From the NCBI GenBank assembly GCA_964395095.1, contig CAYMZZ010000008.1, forward strand, positions 1 through 64,000: a stretch of 64,000 bases of DNA. The letters are read 5' to 3'. This document shows, in pieces, positions 1-7,810 of the stretch. Source of the DNA: CAYMZZ01 sp964395095 (lineage in GTDB: Bacteria; Bacteroidota; Bacteroidia; Chitinophagales; Chitinophagaceae). The first letter of the stretch is position 1; each line of letters begins with the position of its first letter. The notes below the pieces were generated by a model. That model had not been told where the DNA came from. It saw only the letters and a program-made list of their open reading frames with translations, and searched no databases. The position numbers and the translations under genes are program-made.

Positions 1-72
1 TCATTGGGCCCCTTATCTTTTACTTTTTTGATATTTTTACCGGACAACAGTGATTCACAAATTTTCAAATCA

Positions 73-1386
73 TCAAATCTCTCTCCAGTTCGCTCTTTCT
101 TCCGGACTCGACTTCCAGGGTGCGAAGTTGTTTTCCACGTTGCCAAACATGGCGGCCCATTCGCCCGGGGTATTACTTTCTTCCATGATCAGGTAGCGGC
201 GTAATTGAAGAATTATGTCGAGCGGGTTAATGCTGACGGGACATTCCTGTACACAGGCATTGCAGGTGGTGCAGGCGCGCAATTCTTCCACACTTATATA
301 GTCGTGCAACAATGAGCGTTCATCGTTTTCCTTTCCGCTTCTGCGGGCGCGACCCAATTCATCGGCCCGGTCGCGGGTATCCATCATGATTTTTCTTGGT
401 GAAAGTAATTTGCCCGTACTATTGGCCGGGCAGGCGGCCGAGCAGCGGCCACACTCGGTGCAGGAATAGGCATCCAGTATATTTTTCCAGCTCAGGTCGG
501 TTACATCCCGGGCGCCAAATTTTTGGGGCGACGCATCGGCAGTGCCGGTAGGCGCCAGCTCAGGCTGCATGGCGTAGAGTACTTCGTTTTGAATCGCCGG
601 CATATTTTCCATCTTGCCCATCGGGGAAAGCCGCGCATACCAGGCATTGGGAAAGGCAAAGAGAATATGCAGGTGCTTGGAATAGGGAAGGTAATTGAGG
701 AAGGCAAAAATTCCCAGGATATGCAGCCACCAGCATGACCTTTCAAGCGCAATGAGCCCGCTATCACTCATTCCCGACAGTAAAGGCTTCAGCCAGGCCG
801 ATACCACAAAATCGCCCGTAGGGTGCGATGCATATTTAGCCACGCCCCTGTCCTGCAAAACAGTATCACTCGCATTGAGAAAAAGAAAGAGCGTCATGAG
901 CACGATTTCTGTAACCAGGATATAGTTGGCGTCGCTGCGGGGCCAACCGTCGAGATCGCGGCTAATGAAGCGGCGGATACGCAACATATTTCTTCTTACA
1001 AGGAAAATTACACAGGCGATGAGCACCAGCAGGGCCAGAATTTCGAATGAGTTGATCAGAAAATGATAGAAATTACCCAATGGCGCCGCGAATAAACGAT
1101 GGGTGCCCAGTATGCCATCGAGTACGATCTCCAGCACTTCAATATTGATAATGATAAAGCCGGCATAAACCAGCAGGTGCAAAACTGCCACCAGGGGATT
1201 GCGAAACATTTTTTGCTGTCCCAGTGCCAGCAAAAACATATTCCGCCAGCGCTGCGCGGGTTGGTCTGTCAGTTTCTCTTCTCGTCCCAGCCTGATATTG
1301 GCGATGAGTTCGCGCAGTTTCTTGCTGAAAAGGCCGATGGCCAGCACGCTCACCAGGGCAAACAAAATTTGTTGGGCTATTTGCAT
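73..1386 (-). CDS. Membrane (Fe-S)-binding oxidoreductase, Hdr/NarI-like
   Basis: Predicted membrane electron-transfer protein that would pass electrons between the quinone pool and a soluble partner. The first ~250 residues hold about five or six hydrophobic helices with several histidines (for example WWLH near 222 and KHLH near 238) that could bind b-type heme, as in NarI/HdrE-like subunits. The C-terminal part has two CxxCxxCxxxCP [4Fe-4S] motifs, cysteines at about 309, 312, 315, 319 and 372, 375, 378, 382. I use the ATG at 1386; a TTG two codons upstream is less likely. In Bacteroidota such genes are usually followed by a CCG-domain Fe-S oxidoreductase, which would lie beyond the left edge on the same strand. 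Family assignment is good; substrate and partner are unknown. Confidence 0.8.
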   Translation of the reverse strand: MQIAQQILFALVSVLAIGLFSKKLRELIANIRLGREEKLTDQPAQRWRNMFLLALGQQKMFRNPLVAVLHLLVYAGFIIINIEVLEIVLDGILGTHRLFAAPLGNFYHFLINSFEILALLVLIACVIFLVRRNMLRIRRFISRDLDGWPRSDANYILVTEIVLMTLFLFLNASDTVLQDRGVAKYASHPTGDFVVSAWLKPLLSGMSDSGLIALERSCWWLHILGIFAFLNYLPYSKHLHILFAFPNAWYARLSPMGKMENMPAIQNEVLYAMQPELAPTGTADASPQKFGARDVTDLSWKNILDAYSCTECGRCSAACPANSTGKLLSPRKIMMDTRDRADELGRARRSGKENDERSLLHDYISVEELRACTTCNACVQECPVSINPLDIILQLRRYLIMEESNTPGEWAAMFGNVENNFAPWKSSPEERANWREI

Positions 1387-1424
1387 AAGCAATCAATTAC
1401 ATGTGCTAATTTACGCCGGAATGT

Positions 1425-1934
1425 ATGAGTAAGATGATGGAAAAGAAAAAATATATCCTCGATGCGGTGGTGGCGGAGAAAAAACTACGTCGGATTGCGT
1501 TGGAAATTATAGAAAATAATGGCGATGCGTCTTCCCTGATCCTCGTGGGCATCCAGGATAACGGCTATGCCATCGCGGCTATGCTGCAAAATCTGATTCG
1601 TGAATACCAGGGACCCGCCACGGAACTGGTGGCGGTTTCGCTCGATAAAAAATCGCCTCGCGAGGTGCAATTAAGCGCTTCCACCTCATTTGATGGCAAA
1701 ACGGTCATTCTTATTGATGATGTTGCCAACAGCGGTAAAACCATGCTCTATGCCATGAAGCCCTTACTCGAGTTTCAACCCCGCAAAATTCAAACAGTGG
1801 TATTGGTAGGCCGCAGCCACAACTCATTTCCCATTCACCCCGACTATGTTGGACTTTCCATTGCTACCACTTTGCAGGAACATATTTTTGTGGAAGTGGA
1901 AGGAGCGGAGGTGAGGGGAGCGTATTTGGTGTGA
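1425..1934 (+). CDS. Phosphoribosyltransferase family protein (PyrR-like)
   Basis: Type I phosphoribosyltransferase of 169 aa. The PRPP-binding loop is clear: VILIDDVANSGKTM at about residues 93-106, with the acidic pair DD followed by SGKT. An upstream segment ILVGIQDNGYAIAAML resembles the PPi-loop region of PyrR or hypoxanthine PRTases. It could be a pyrimidine operon regulator/uracil PRTase or another base PRTase; the sequence alone does not settle the base. It is transcribed away from the Fe-S protein gene with only 38 bp between the two starts, so their promoters must overlap. The 3' end runs into a nested repeat element. Confidence 0.75.
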   Translation: MSKMMEKKKYILDAVVAEKKLRRIALEIIENNGDASSLILVGIQDNGYAIAAMLQNLIREYQGPATELVAVSLDKKSPREVQLSASTSFDGKTVILIDDVANSGKTMLYAMKPLLEFQPRKIQTVVLVGRSHNSFPIHPDYVGLSIATTLQEHIFVEVEGAEVRGAYLV

Positions 1935-1937
1935 TGG

Positions 1938-2288
1938 AAAATTTGTGAAATTTGGGAATTTGTGAATTTGGGGATTGGGGATTGGTTTATGGAATATGGC
2001 TGTTTAGAGTAGGGAGTAGAAAGTAGGGAGTAGAAAGTAGGGAGGACCTAAATTATATAGCATCAAAATATCTGCGCGAATCTGCGTATCAAATCTGCGA
2101 TGATCTGAGGGAAATAACTCCTGGACTTTGAACAGGTTTAACGTGCTGATTTGTTTCCCGCGGATTTTCGCAGATAATTTGCGCAGATTTCCGCAGATTG
2201 GTGCCGGAAATAAAATGTTGTTTCATCACAGTTCAAAAACTATCCAAATCTCCCAAATTCTCAAATTCCCCAAATTCTCAAATTTCCC
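1938..2288. repeat. Nested palindromic word-array element 1 (convergent gap)
   Basis: This 353-bp gap between two converging genes is almost entirely repeats. From the left: an 8-base array built on GTGAATTT/GGGAATTT (1938-1975); a 7-base array AGTAGGG/AGTAGAA (2006-2043); a TCTGCG-rich stretch (2069-2111). Then come the reverse complements: CGCAGA-rich stretch (2153-2199) and an AAATTCTC/AAATTCCC array (2244-2288) that abuts the DUF2279 stop codon. Forward copies are on the left and reverse copies on the right, so the unit can fold into a long imperfect stem with a ~40-nt centre. No gene is visible inside. Confidence 0.8.
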
Positions 2289-3319
2289 TAAAACATCATC
2301 CCCACCGCCTTCCATTTCCCCCTGCTATCCAGCATCAGGGCCGGTGCGGGAAATTTAAATGCGTTTAGCATGGAGAATACGGTGCGCAGAAATTTACTAT
2401 TGGTGGGTATGCGTGTGAAATCGATATCAGGAGAAAAATAAAATTGTCGTGTACGACGTATATCATTTCTGACGATGGGCTGCCCGCCTTCGTCCATCCA
2501 ACTGTTTTCGAATCCGCCAAACATCCCGGTGGCTCCATAGCCCAGCGAAAGGTTGAGCCAAGCCGGCCATGCTGATTCGGGGAAGAAGGAACGGATATTG
2601 GCGCTAAGCCAATAGGTTTGCGCATTATAGTCTTTCAGCATCCGCTCAGCGAAACCAGCTCCGAACAGGTCATCGGCTCTTTCCTCCAGCATGGCTTCAT
2701 CATATCGGTTTCGATGGAATGAAAACTTGAACTGAATGCGTTGTTCTTTCCAGCCAATTTCCTGTGCCAGGTATAGGCCCACACCAAAACTGTTGGCGGC
2801 CACATCGCTCCAGCTCCATCCCCATTTTTCGGCAAAACCATCCAGCACTTCAATGCCCGTCATATAAGCGAAGCTGCTGATGCCACCCATCCAGGCCGCT
2901 TTTTTCTGCGAGAGGCCAGCCCATCGCCAAAGTGATCCCGTAGCACGGGCGGCATTATAGGCCGACCAGCCATGCCCCACTTTATCAACCTGTAGCCATT
3001 CCTTACTATCGTTGAACACATGAAAGCTGGAACGGCCCTGTTCCTTGTACCAGGCTTCGTTCAAAACGATCAGGGAGCCTGCAAAACCGGCACTGGTAAT
3101 ACCCGCTACCCAGGGCAGGCGCTTGCTTGAGGGCACAGGTATAGTATCGGAGAGGGAGTGACGGTATTTTGGAGGTTTATGAAAACCATCGAGGAGTGGG
3201 GGAATGCCCGTATGAGCCGTTGACCGGATAGGGAAAAGTAGGGTGCAGCTCAGGAGAGCGCCCATGGAAAATCGCTTCCAGTCCCTGCTCAAACATAATG
3301 ATCGTTTCAATTTCGCCAT
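2288..3319 (-). CDS. DUF2279 domain-containing protein
   Basis: Protein of unknown function with the DUF2279 look: a YKEQGRSSFHVFND segment, then DKVGHGWSAY, then a hydrophobic W/G-rich stretch. From the ATG at 3319 the protein is 343 aa and has an N-terminal basic and hydrophobic segment (SMGALLSCTLLFP) that may be a signal peptide or anchor, so it is probably an envelope protein. An exact TATTTTTG promoter box at 3334-3341 lies just upstream and would put transcription start near 3327; this argues against a TTG start 25 codons further out. It is divergent from the phosphohexomutase gene. Confidence 0.7.
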   Translation of the reverse strand: MAKLKRSLCLSRDWKRFSMGALLSCTLLFPIRSTAHTGIPPLLDGFHKPPKYRHSLSDTIPVPSSKRLPWVAGITSAGFAGSLIVLNEAWYKEQGRSSFHVFNDSKEWLQVDKVGHGWSAYNAARATGSLWRWAGLSQKKAAWMGGISSFAYMTGIEVLDGFAEKWGWSWSDVAANSFGVGLYLAQEIGWKEQRIQFKFSFHRNRYDEAMLEERADDLFGAGFAERMLKDYNAQTYWLSANIRSFFPESAWPAWLNLSLGYGATGMFGGFENSWMDEGGQPIVRNDIRRTRQFYFSPDIDFTRIPTNSKFLRTVFSMLNAFKFPAPALMLDSRGKWKAVGMMF

Positions 3320-3333
3320 TGGGCACATGCATG

Positions 3334-3341
3334 CAAAAATA
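3334..3341 (-). promoter_or_regulatory. -7 promoter box of DUF2279 gene
   Basis: Exact match (TATTTTTG on the minus strand) to the Bacteroidota -7 consensus TAnnTTTG, 14 bp upstream of the chosen ATG. No clear -33 TTTG is seen. Confidence 0.5.
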
Positions 3342-3429
3342 CGTTTTGCATCAGTAAAAGGATTTAGTATAAATTGAATAACTTCAAGCCTCAAATTCTC
3401 AAACCTTAACCCAGCACAATTTACTCTTT

Positions 3430-5151
3430 ATGGACGTGGCGATTCAACAGAAAATCGATACCTGGCTGAATGGAAGTTTTGACCAGGCCAGCAAAGACGA
3501 GATACAGAAATTACAAAAGGAAAACCCGGCTGAGCTCGCCGATGCTTTTTATAAAAACCTGGAATTTGGCACGGGAGGGCTGCGGGGGTTGATGGGAGTG
3601 GGAACCAACCGGATGAACAAATACACGGTGGGCATGGCTACGCAGGGTTATGCCAATTATCTGAAACAAAGTTTTGGTAATGAGGTGAGCGTGGCCATTG
3701 CGCATGACAGTCGCAATAATTCCCGCTTTTTCGCGGAAACAACGGCCCATGTGTTTGCTGCCAACGGCATCAGGGTTTACCTCTTTGAAAGCCTGCGTCC
3801 CACACCGGAACTTTCTTTTGCCATTCGTCACCTCGGTTGCCAGGGTGGAGTGGTATGTACCGCATCGCATAATCCAAAGGAGTATAATGGCTATAAAGCT
3901 TACTGGAATGATGGCGCCCAACTGGTGCCACCCCACGATAAGAATGTGATCAGGGAAGTGGAAAAAATTGCTTCGGTAGATGAGGTGAAATGGGCCGGAG
4001 GAGAAGCGTTGATTCAACTGATAGGGAAGGAGATCGATGAGGCTTATTTGTCGATGCTCCAGGGCCTTAGCGTTTATCCCGACATCATTGCCCGCAACCA
4101 CGACCTGAAAATCGTGTACACACCCATTCACGGCACGGGAATCAAACTGGTGCCACAGGCGCTCGAAAAGTTTGGATTTACGAATGTGCACATCGTGGAG
4201 GAACAAAAAACGCCCGATGGCAATTTCCCTACCGTGGTTTATCCCAATCCGGAAGAAAAGGAAACCATGGCTATCGGTTTGCAGAAGGCCAAAGAGCTGG
4301 ATGCGGATATATTGCTGGGCACCGATCCCGATGCCGACCGGGTAGGAATTGGCGTGAAAGACAACCATGGCGATTGGGTGCTCATGAATGGTAACCAAAC
4401 GGCTGTGCTCGCCTTTAATTATTTGCTGGAAGCGAGGCGTATGAAGGGTATTGCTTCACCCAACGATATGATCATTACCACCATCGTTACCACCGGTATG
4501 GCCGACGCGCTGGCGGAAGGGAATGCTGTAAAGTGCTATCGTGTACTAACCGGATTTAAGTGGATCGCCGAAATGATCCGGGAAAAGGAAGGAAAGGAAA
4601 ATTATGTAGTGGGAGGTGAAGAAAGTTTTGGTTTGATGATTGGCGATAAAATCCGTGATAAGGATGCCGTTAGTGCGGTAGCCCTGCTTTGCGAAATGGC
4701 CGCCTACGAAAAAGATAAGGGCCGCACCCTGTTTCAGAAATTGCTCGAGCTCTATGTGCAATATGGCTTCTATAAAGAAGATCTGATCTCCATCACCAAA
4801 AAAGGCATGGATGGTCAACAGCAGATCGCAGCCATGATGGAATCTTATCGCTCCAATCCACCCAAAACCATCAACGGTTCGCCAGTGGTGCAATTGCTCG
4901 ATTATGAACTGAGCAAAGGTCTTAACCCGCAAACCGGCGAAGAATGGCCCATTCATCTTCCCAAATCAAATGTGCTGCAATTTATTACAGACGACGGCAG
5001 CATGATCTCAGCCAGGCCCAGTGGTACGGAACCCAAGATCAAATTCTATTTCAGCGTGAAAGAAAAATTAGGGGATGTGGCGGATTTTGATAAAGTGAAT
5101 AAGCAACTCGATCAAAAGATAAAAGCGATTATTGCCGATATGAAATTGTGA
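3430..5151 (+). CDS. Phosphohexomutase (phosphoglucomutase/phosphomannomutase)
   Basis: 573-aa alpha-D-phosphohexomutase that interconverts hexose 1- and 6-phosphates, linking glycolysis with sugar-nucleotide synthesis. All four family signatures are present: the phosphoserine loop CTASHNPKEYNGYK (about 141-154), the metal loop GTDPDADRVGIG (about 297-308), the sugar-specificity loop GGEESFG (about 396-402), and the phosphate-binding loop RPSGTEPKIKFY near the C-terminus. The GEESFG form is typical of the larger bacterial PGM/PMM enzymes of ~570-580 aa. The next gene, pcm, starts 39 bp downstream on the same strand and may be co-transcribed. Confidence 0.92.
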   Translation: MDVAIQQKIDTWLNGSFDQASKDEIQKLQKENPAELADAFYKNLEFGTGGLRGLMGVGTNRMNKYTVGMATQGYANYLKQSFGNEVSVAIAHDSRNNSRFFAETTAHVFAANGIRVYLFESLRPTPELSFAIRHLGCQGGVVCTASHNPKEYNGYKAYWNDGAQLVPPHDKNVIREVEKIASVDEVKWAGGEALIQLIGKEIDEAYLSMLQGLSVYPDIIARNHDLKIVYTPIHGTGIKLVPQALEKFGFTNVHIVEEQKTPDGNFPTVVYPNPEEKETMAIGLQKAKELDADILLGTDPDADRVGIGVKDNHGDWVLMNGNQTAVLAFNYLLEARRMKGIASPNDMIITTIVTTGMADALAEGNAVKCYRVLTGFKWIAEMIREKEGKENYVVGGEESFGLMIGDKIRDKDAVSAVALLCEMAAYEKDKGRTLFQKLLELYVQYGFYKEDLISITKKGMDGQQQIAAMMESYRSNPPKTINGSPVVQLLDYELSKGLNPQTGEEWPIHLPKSNVLQFITDDGSMISARPSGTEPKIKFYFSVKEKLGDVADFDKVNKQLDQKIKAIIADMKL

Positions 5152-5190
5152 TAGGGTGCAGCGCAAATCTTGCTATCTTGCGGCTGGCTT

Positions 5191-5850
5191 ATGAGACCTA
5201 CGCAAGATACATACCGCTTTAAAGGATTGAGAGAAAAACTGGTGAATGAAATTAAGGCTAAAGGCATCACGGATGAGCGTGTGCTGGAAGCCATCAATGA
5301 AGTGCCCCGGCATTTTTTTCTCGACTCTGCTTTTGGTGAACGCGCTTATGAAGATAAAGCCTTCCCGATCGGGGAGGGACAAACCATTTCACAACCCTAC
5401 ACCGTAGCTTACCAAACCCAGTTGCTCGATCTGCAGCCCTTTATGAAAGTGCTGGAGATAGGCACGGGCAGCGCCTACCAGGCCGTGGTATTAGCCAAGA
5501 TGGGCGTGCAGGTGTACAGTATCGAAAGACAAAAAAAACTATTCGACAGCAACAAACAATTCGCCTATCTGAAGAGTATTCCTTCCATCAAACTTTTTTA
5601 TGGAGACGGCTATGAGGGGCTGCCCACTTTTGCCCCCTTCGACCGGGTACTGATTACCGCCGCCGCCCCCTCCATACCTCCCAAACTTATCGACCAACTC
5701 AAGCCCGGGGGCAAAATGGTGATCCCTGTCGGCGACGACAAGATGCAACGCATGATGCGCATTACGAAAATGGAGAACGGAGCCATAAGAGAAGAAGTAT
5801 TTGATAATTTTCTCTTTGTACCAATGTTGGGAGGGAAAGAGGGGGGGTGA
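5191..5850 (+). CDS. pcm: Protein-L-isoaspartate O-methyltransferase
   Basis: SAM-dependent repair methyltransferase that methylates isoaspartyl residues in damaged proteins; cytoplasmic. The 219-aa protein shows the PCMT signature: FLDSAFGERAYEDKAFPIG, GEGQTISQPYTVA and the SAM motif VLEIGTGSAYQAVVLA. The ATG at 5191 is chosen because the sequence before it is only a TTG-started extension overlapping TATCTTGC, a promoter-box variant (5174-5181). The gene follows phosphohexomutase closely. Its 3' end meets lpdA across a shared hairpin and word-array element. Confidence 0.9.
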   Translation: MRPTQDTYRFKGLREKLVNEIKAKGITDERVLEAINEVPRHFFLDSAFGERAYEDKAFPIGEGQTISQPYTVAYQTQLLDLQPFMKVLEIGTGSAYQAVVLAKMGVQVYSIERQKKLFDSNKQFAYLKSIPSIKLFYGDGYEGLPTFAPFDRVLITAAAPSIPPKLIDQLKPGGKMVIPVGDDKMQRMMRITKMENGAIREEVFDNFLFVPMLGGKEGG

Positions 5851-5851
5851 G

Positions 5852-6051
5852 ACGTTATACGTTATACATTTTACGTTGTACGTTTTACGTTTTACGTTTT
5901 TTGGTTAGGGTTAAGAGTTTAAGGTTTAGAGTTTAGGGTTTAATTTATTTAAAATAGAAAAAGGATAGAGCGTTAACATTCTCTATCCTTTTCTACTATA
6001 AAACCTTAAACCCAAAAAACGTACTACGTATAACGTAAAACGTAAAACGTT
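5852..6051. repeat. Nested palindromic word-array element 2
   Basis: Fills the convergent gap between pcm and lpdA. Order: TACGTTN 7-mer array (5852-5900), TTTAAGG/TTTAGGG 7-mer array (5903-5943), a perfect terminator hairpin (5959-5992), a short AAACCTT array (6001-6013), and the reverse-complement ACGTAAA array (6019-6051) that reaches the lpdA stop codon. The two families are mirrored in correct nested order around the hairpin, which makes this the clearest example of the architecture. Confidence 0.85.
5959..5992. terminator. Bidirectional hairpin terminator between pcm and lpdA
   Basis: Perfect 12-bp inverted repeat AAAAGGATAGAG / CTCTATCCTTTT with a 10-nt loop. A-rich on the left and T-rich on the right, so it can terminate transcription from both converging genes. 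Confidence 0.8.
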
Positions 6052-7453
6052 ACAGATGAATCGCTTCACCCAGCGCCACTTCAATCGCATCTTTCACGCT
6101 CTCACTAATAGTGGGGTGGGGGTGAATGCTGTTGAGCACTTCGTGGTGAGTGGTTTCCAGTTTGCGGGCGGTAACGGTTTGTGCTATGATTTCGGTAACG
6201 TTGTAACCAATGGCATGTGTACCGAGCCATTCGCCATATTTGGCGTCGAAAATCACTTTTACAAAACCTTCCGGATGTCCGGCAGCAGAGGCTTTGCCAC
6301 TGGCGCTTAAGGGGAATTTGCCCACTTTGATCTCATAGCCCGCTTCTTTGGCCTGCTTTTCGGTATAGCCTACTGAAGCGATTTCGGGGTAGCAATATGT
6401 ACAGCCGGGAACATTATTATAGTCGAGTGCCTCAGGCTGATGATGGTATTTCTTCTCCGCGTGCGCGATGGCTTCCACGCAAATAATGGCTTCCTTGCTG
6501 GCCACATGCGCCAGGGCCTGGCCAGGCACACAGTCGCCAATAGCATATACGCCAGGTACGCTGGTCTTGTAAAATTTATCGACAGTAATACGACCCTTAT
6601 CCGTTTTTACACCAAGGCTTTCCAGTCCAATACCTTCGATATTGGCGGCAACACCCACGGCGCTCAGCACTATATCGGCTTCGAGGGTTACCTCGCCATT
6701 CGCCGTTTTTACTTTTGCCTTCACACCCGAACCACTTGTATCCACACTGGTTACTTCGCTGCCGGTCATAATGTCAATACCCTGCTTCTTGAAATTCTTC
6801 TCCAGTTCCTTTGATACTTCTTCATCTTCCACTGGCACAATGCGGGGCAGGAACTCCACAATGGTTACTTTGGTGCCGATGCTGTTGTAAAAATAGCCGA
6901 ACTCCACACCGATGGCGCCGCTACCCACAATGATCATCGACTTGGGTTGATTGGCCAGGCTCATGCCTTCGCGATAGCCGATTATTTTCTTACCATCCTG
7001 CTTCAGGCTGGGTAGTTCACGACTGCGGCCACCGGTGGCGATAATCACGTGGCGACCTTCCACCGTTTGCTTTTTACCATCCTTATCAGTCACTTCCAGT
7101 TTACCAGGGGCTGCAAGCTTTCCAAAACCCATGATCACGTCAATCTTATTCTTCTTCATCAGGAACTGTACGCCCTTGCTCATCTTATCGGCTACGCCAC
7201 GGCTGCGTTTAATGATCGCGTCAAACTTGGGTGTACCGGTTGCTTCAATACCATAAGCTTCCGCATGCTTTATATCATTTGCCACCTGCGCAGATTTCAG
7301 AAGCGCTTTAGTGGGGATACAACCCCAGTTGAGGCAAACACCGCCGAGGCTTTCTTTTTCAATTATTGCTGTTTTGAATCCTAACTGGGAAGCGCGAATG
7401 GCGGCCACATAACCGCCCGGACCACTACCCAGCACAACTACATCGTATGCCAT
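6050..7453 (-). CDS. lpdA: Dihydrolipoyl dehydrogenase (E3)
   Basis: FAD/NAD flavoenzyme that reoxidises dihydrolipoamide in pyruvate and 2-oxoglutarate dehydrogenase complexes and the glycine cleavage system. The 467-aa length is standard. Visible motifs: FAD site VLGSGPGGYVAAIRA near the N-terminus; redox disulfide GGVCLNWGCIPTKALL; NAD site VGSGAIGVEFGYFY; second FAD motif YAIGDC; C-terminal HPHPTISE with the catalytic His. No E1 or E2 gene is in the window, so it is a stand-alone E3 gene. A TACCTTCG sequence upstream is a one-mismatch promoter box. Confidence 0.95.
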   Translation of the reverse strand: MAYDVVVLGSGPGGYVAAIRASQLGFKTAIIEKESLGGVCLNWGCIPTKALLKSAQVANDIKHAEAYGIEATGTPKFDAIIKRSRGVADKMSKGVQFLMKKNKIDVIMGFGKLAAPGKLEVTDKDGKKQTVEGRHVIIATGGRSRELPSLKQDGKKIIGYREGMSLANQPKSMIIVGSGAIGVEFGYFYNSIGTKVTIVEFLPRIVPVEDEEVSKELEKNFKKQGIDIMTGSEVTSVDTSGSGVKAKVKTANGEVTLEADIVLSAVGVAANIEGIGLESLGVKTDKGRITVDKFYKTSVPGVYAIGDCVPGQALAHVASKEAIICVEAIAHAEKKYHHQPEALDYNNVPGCTYCYPEIASVGYTEKQAKEAGYEIKVGKFPLSASGKASAAGHPEGFVKVIFDAKYGEWLGTHAIGYNVTEIIAQTVTARKLETTHHEVLNSIHPHPTISESVKDAIEVALGEAIHL

Positions 7454-7810
7454 GCTTTAGATAATTAAATGTTAGATAATTGAGTTGCGAAGGTATTGAA
7501 AGATATGCGAAAATGGTGGACCCAATGATCGGAGCTGCCGGGCTGCATGGTGGTACCGGGGTTCAGGCCGGATCTCCCGGTTCTGGCTCTTTGCCCTGCT
7601 GGTCGCCATTGATCCCAGGCTGGTAACAGAACGATCTTGGCGGAATCTTACACGGATTCAAATTAATAAATAATGTGTTGATTCATAAATTATTGGATAT
7701 AAACCCGCCCGGGAATTTGCACCCAAGCCCGGGGGCTATTGATAATTGCCGTTCGAATAATTGCCCGATAATACAGGGTTGCTTATGGTATATTGCATTT
7801 ACAGAATAAC
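7454..7810. other. Divergent intergenic region without recognised gene
   Basis: 357 bp between the lpdA start and the TonB-type protein start. It carries promoters for both directions by position, but I find only degenerate boxes. A GC-rich middle (about 7525-7630) contains several short inverted CCGG-type repeats and could be structured. A 38-codon ORF at 7513 has no supporting signal. No word-array repeat is present, unlike most gaps of this size here. Confidence 0.5.

Noticed and set aside
1..72. Possible gene or regulatory site at the left edge
   Set aside because: Only AT-rich sequence with a few AAATTC-like words; too short to support anything.
3511..4398. 295-aa minus-strand ORF inside the phosphohexomutase gene
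   Set aside because: Lies fully antisense to a clear enzyme gene; composition is that of a mirrored reading frame.
7513..7629. 38-codon ORF in the lpdA/TonB-type gap
   Set aside because: Gly/Pro/Ser-rich, no promoter box or homology hint; likely chance.
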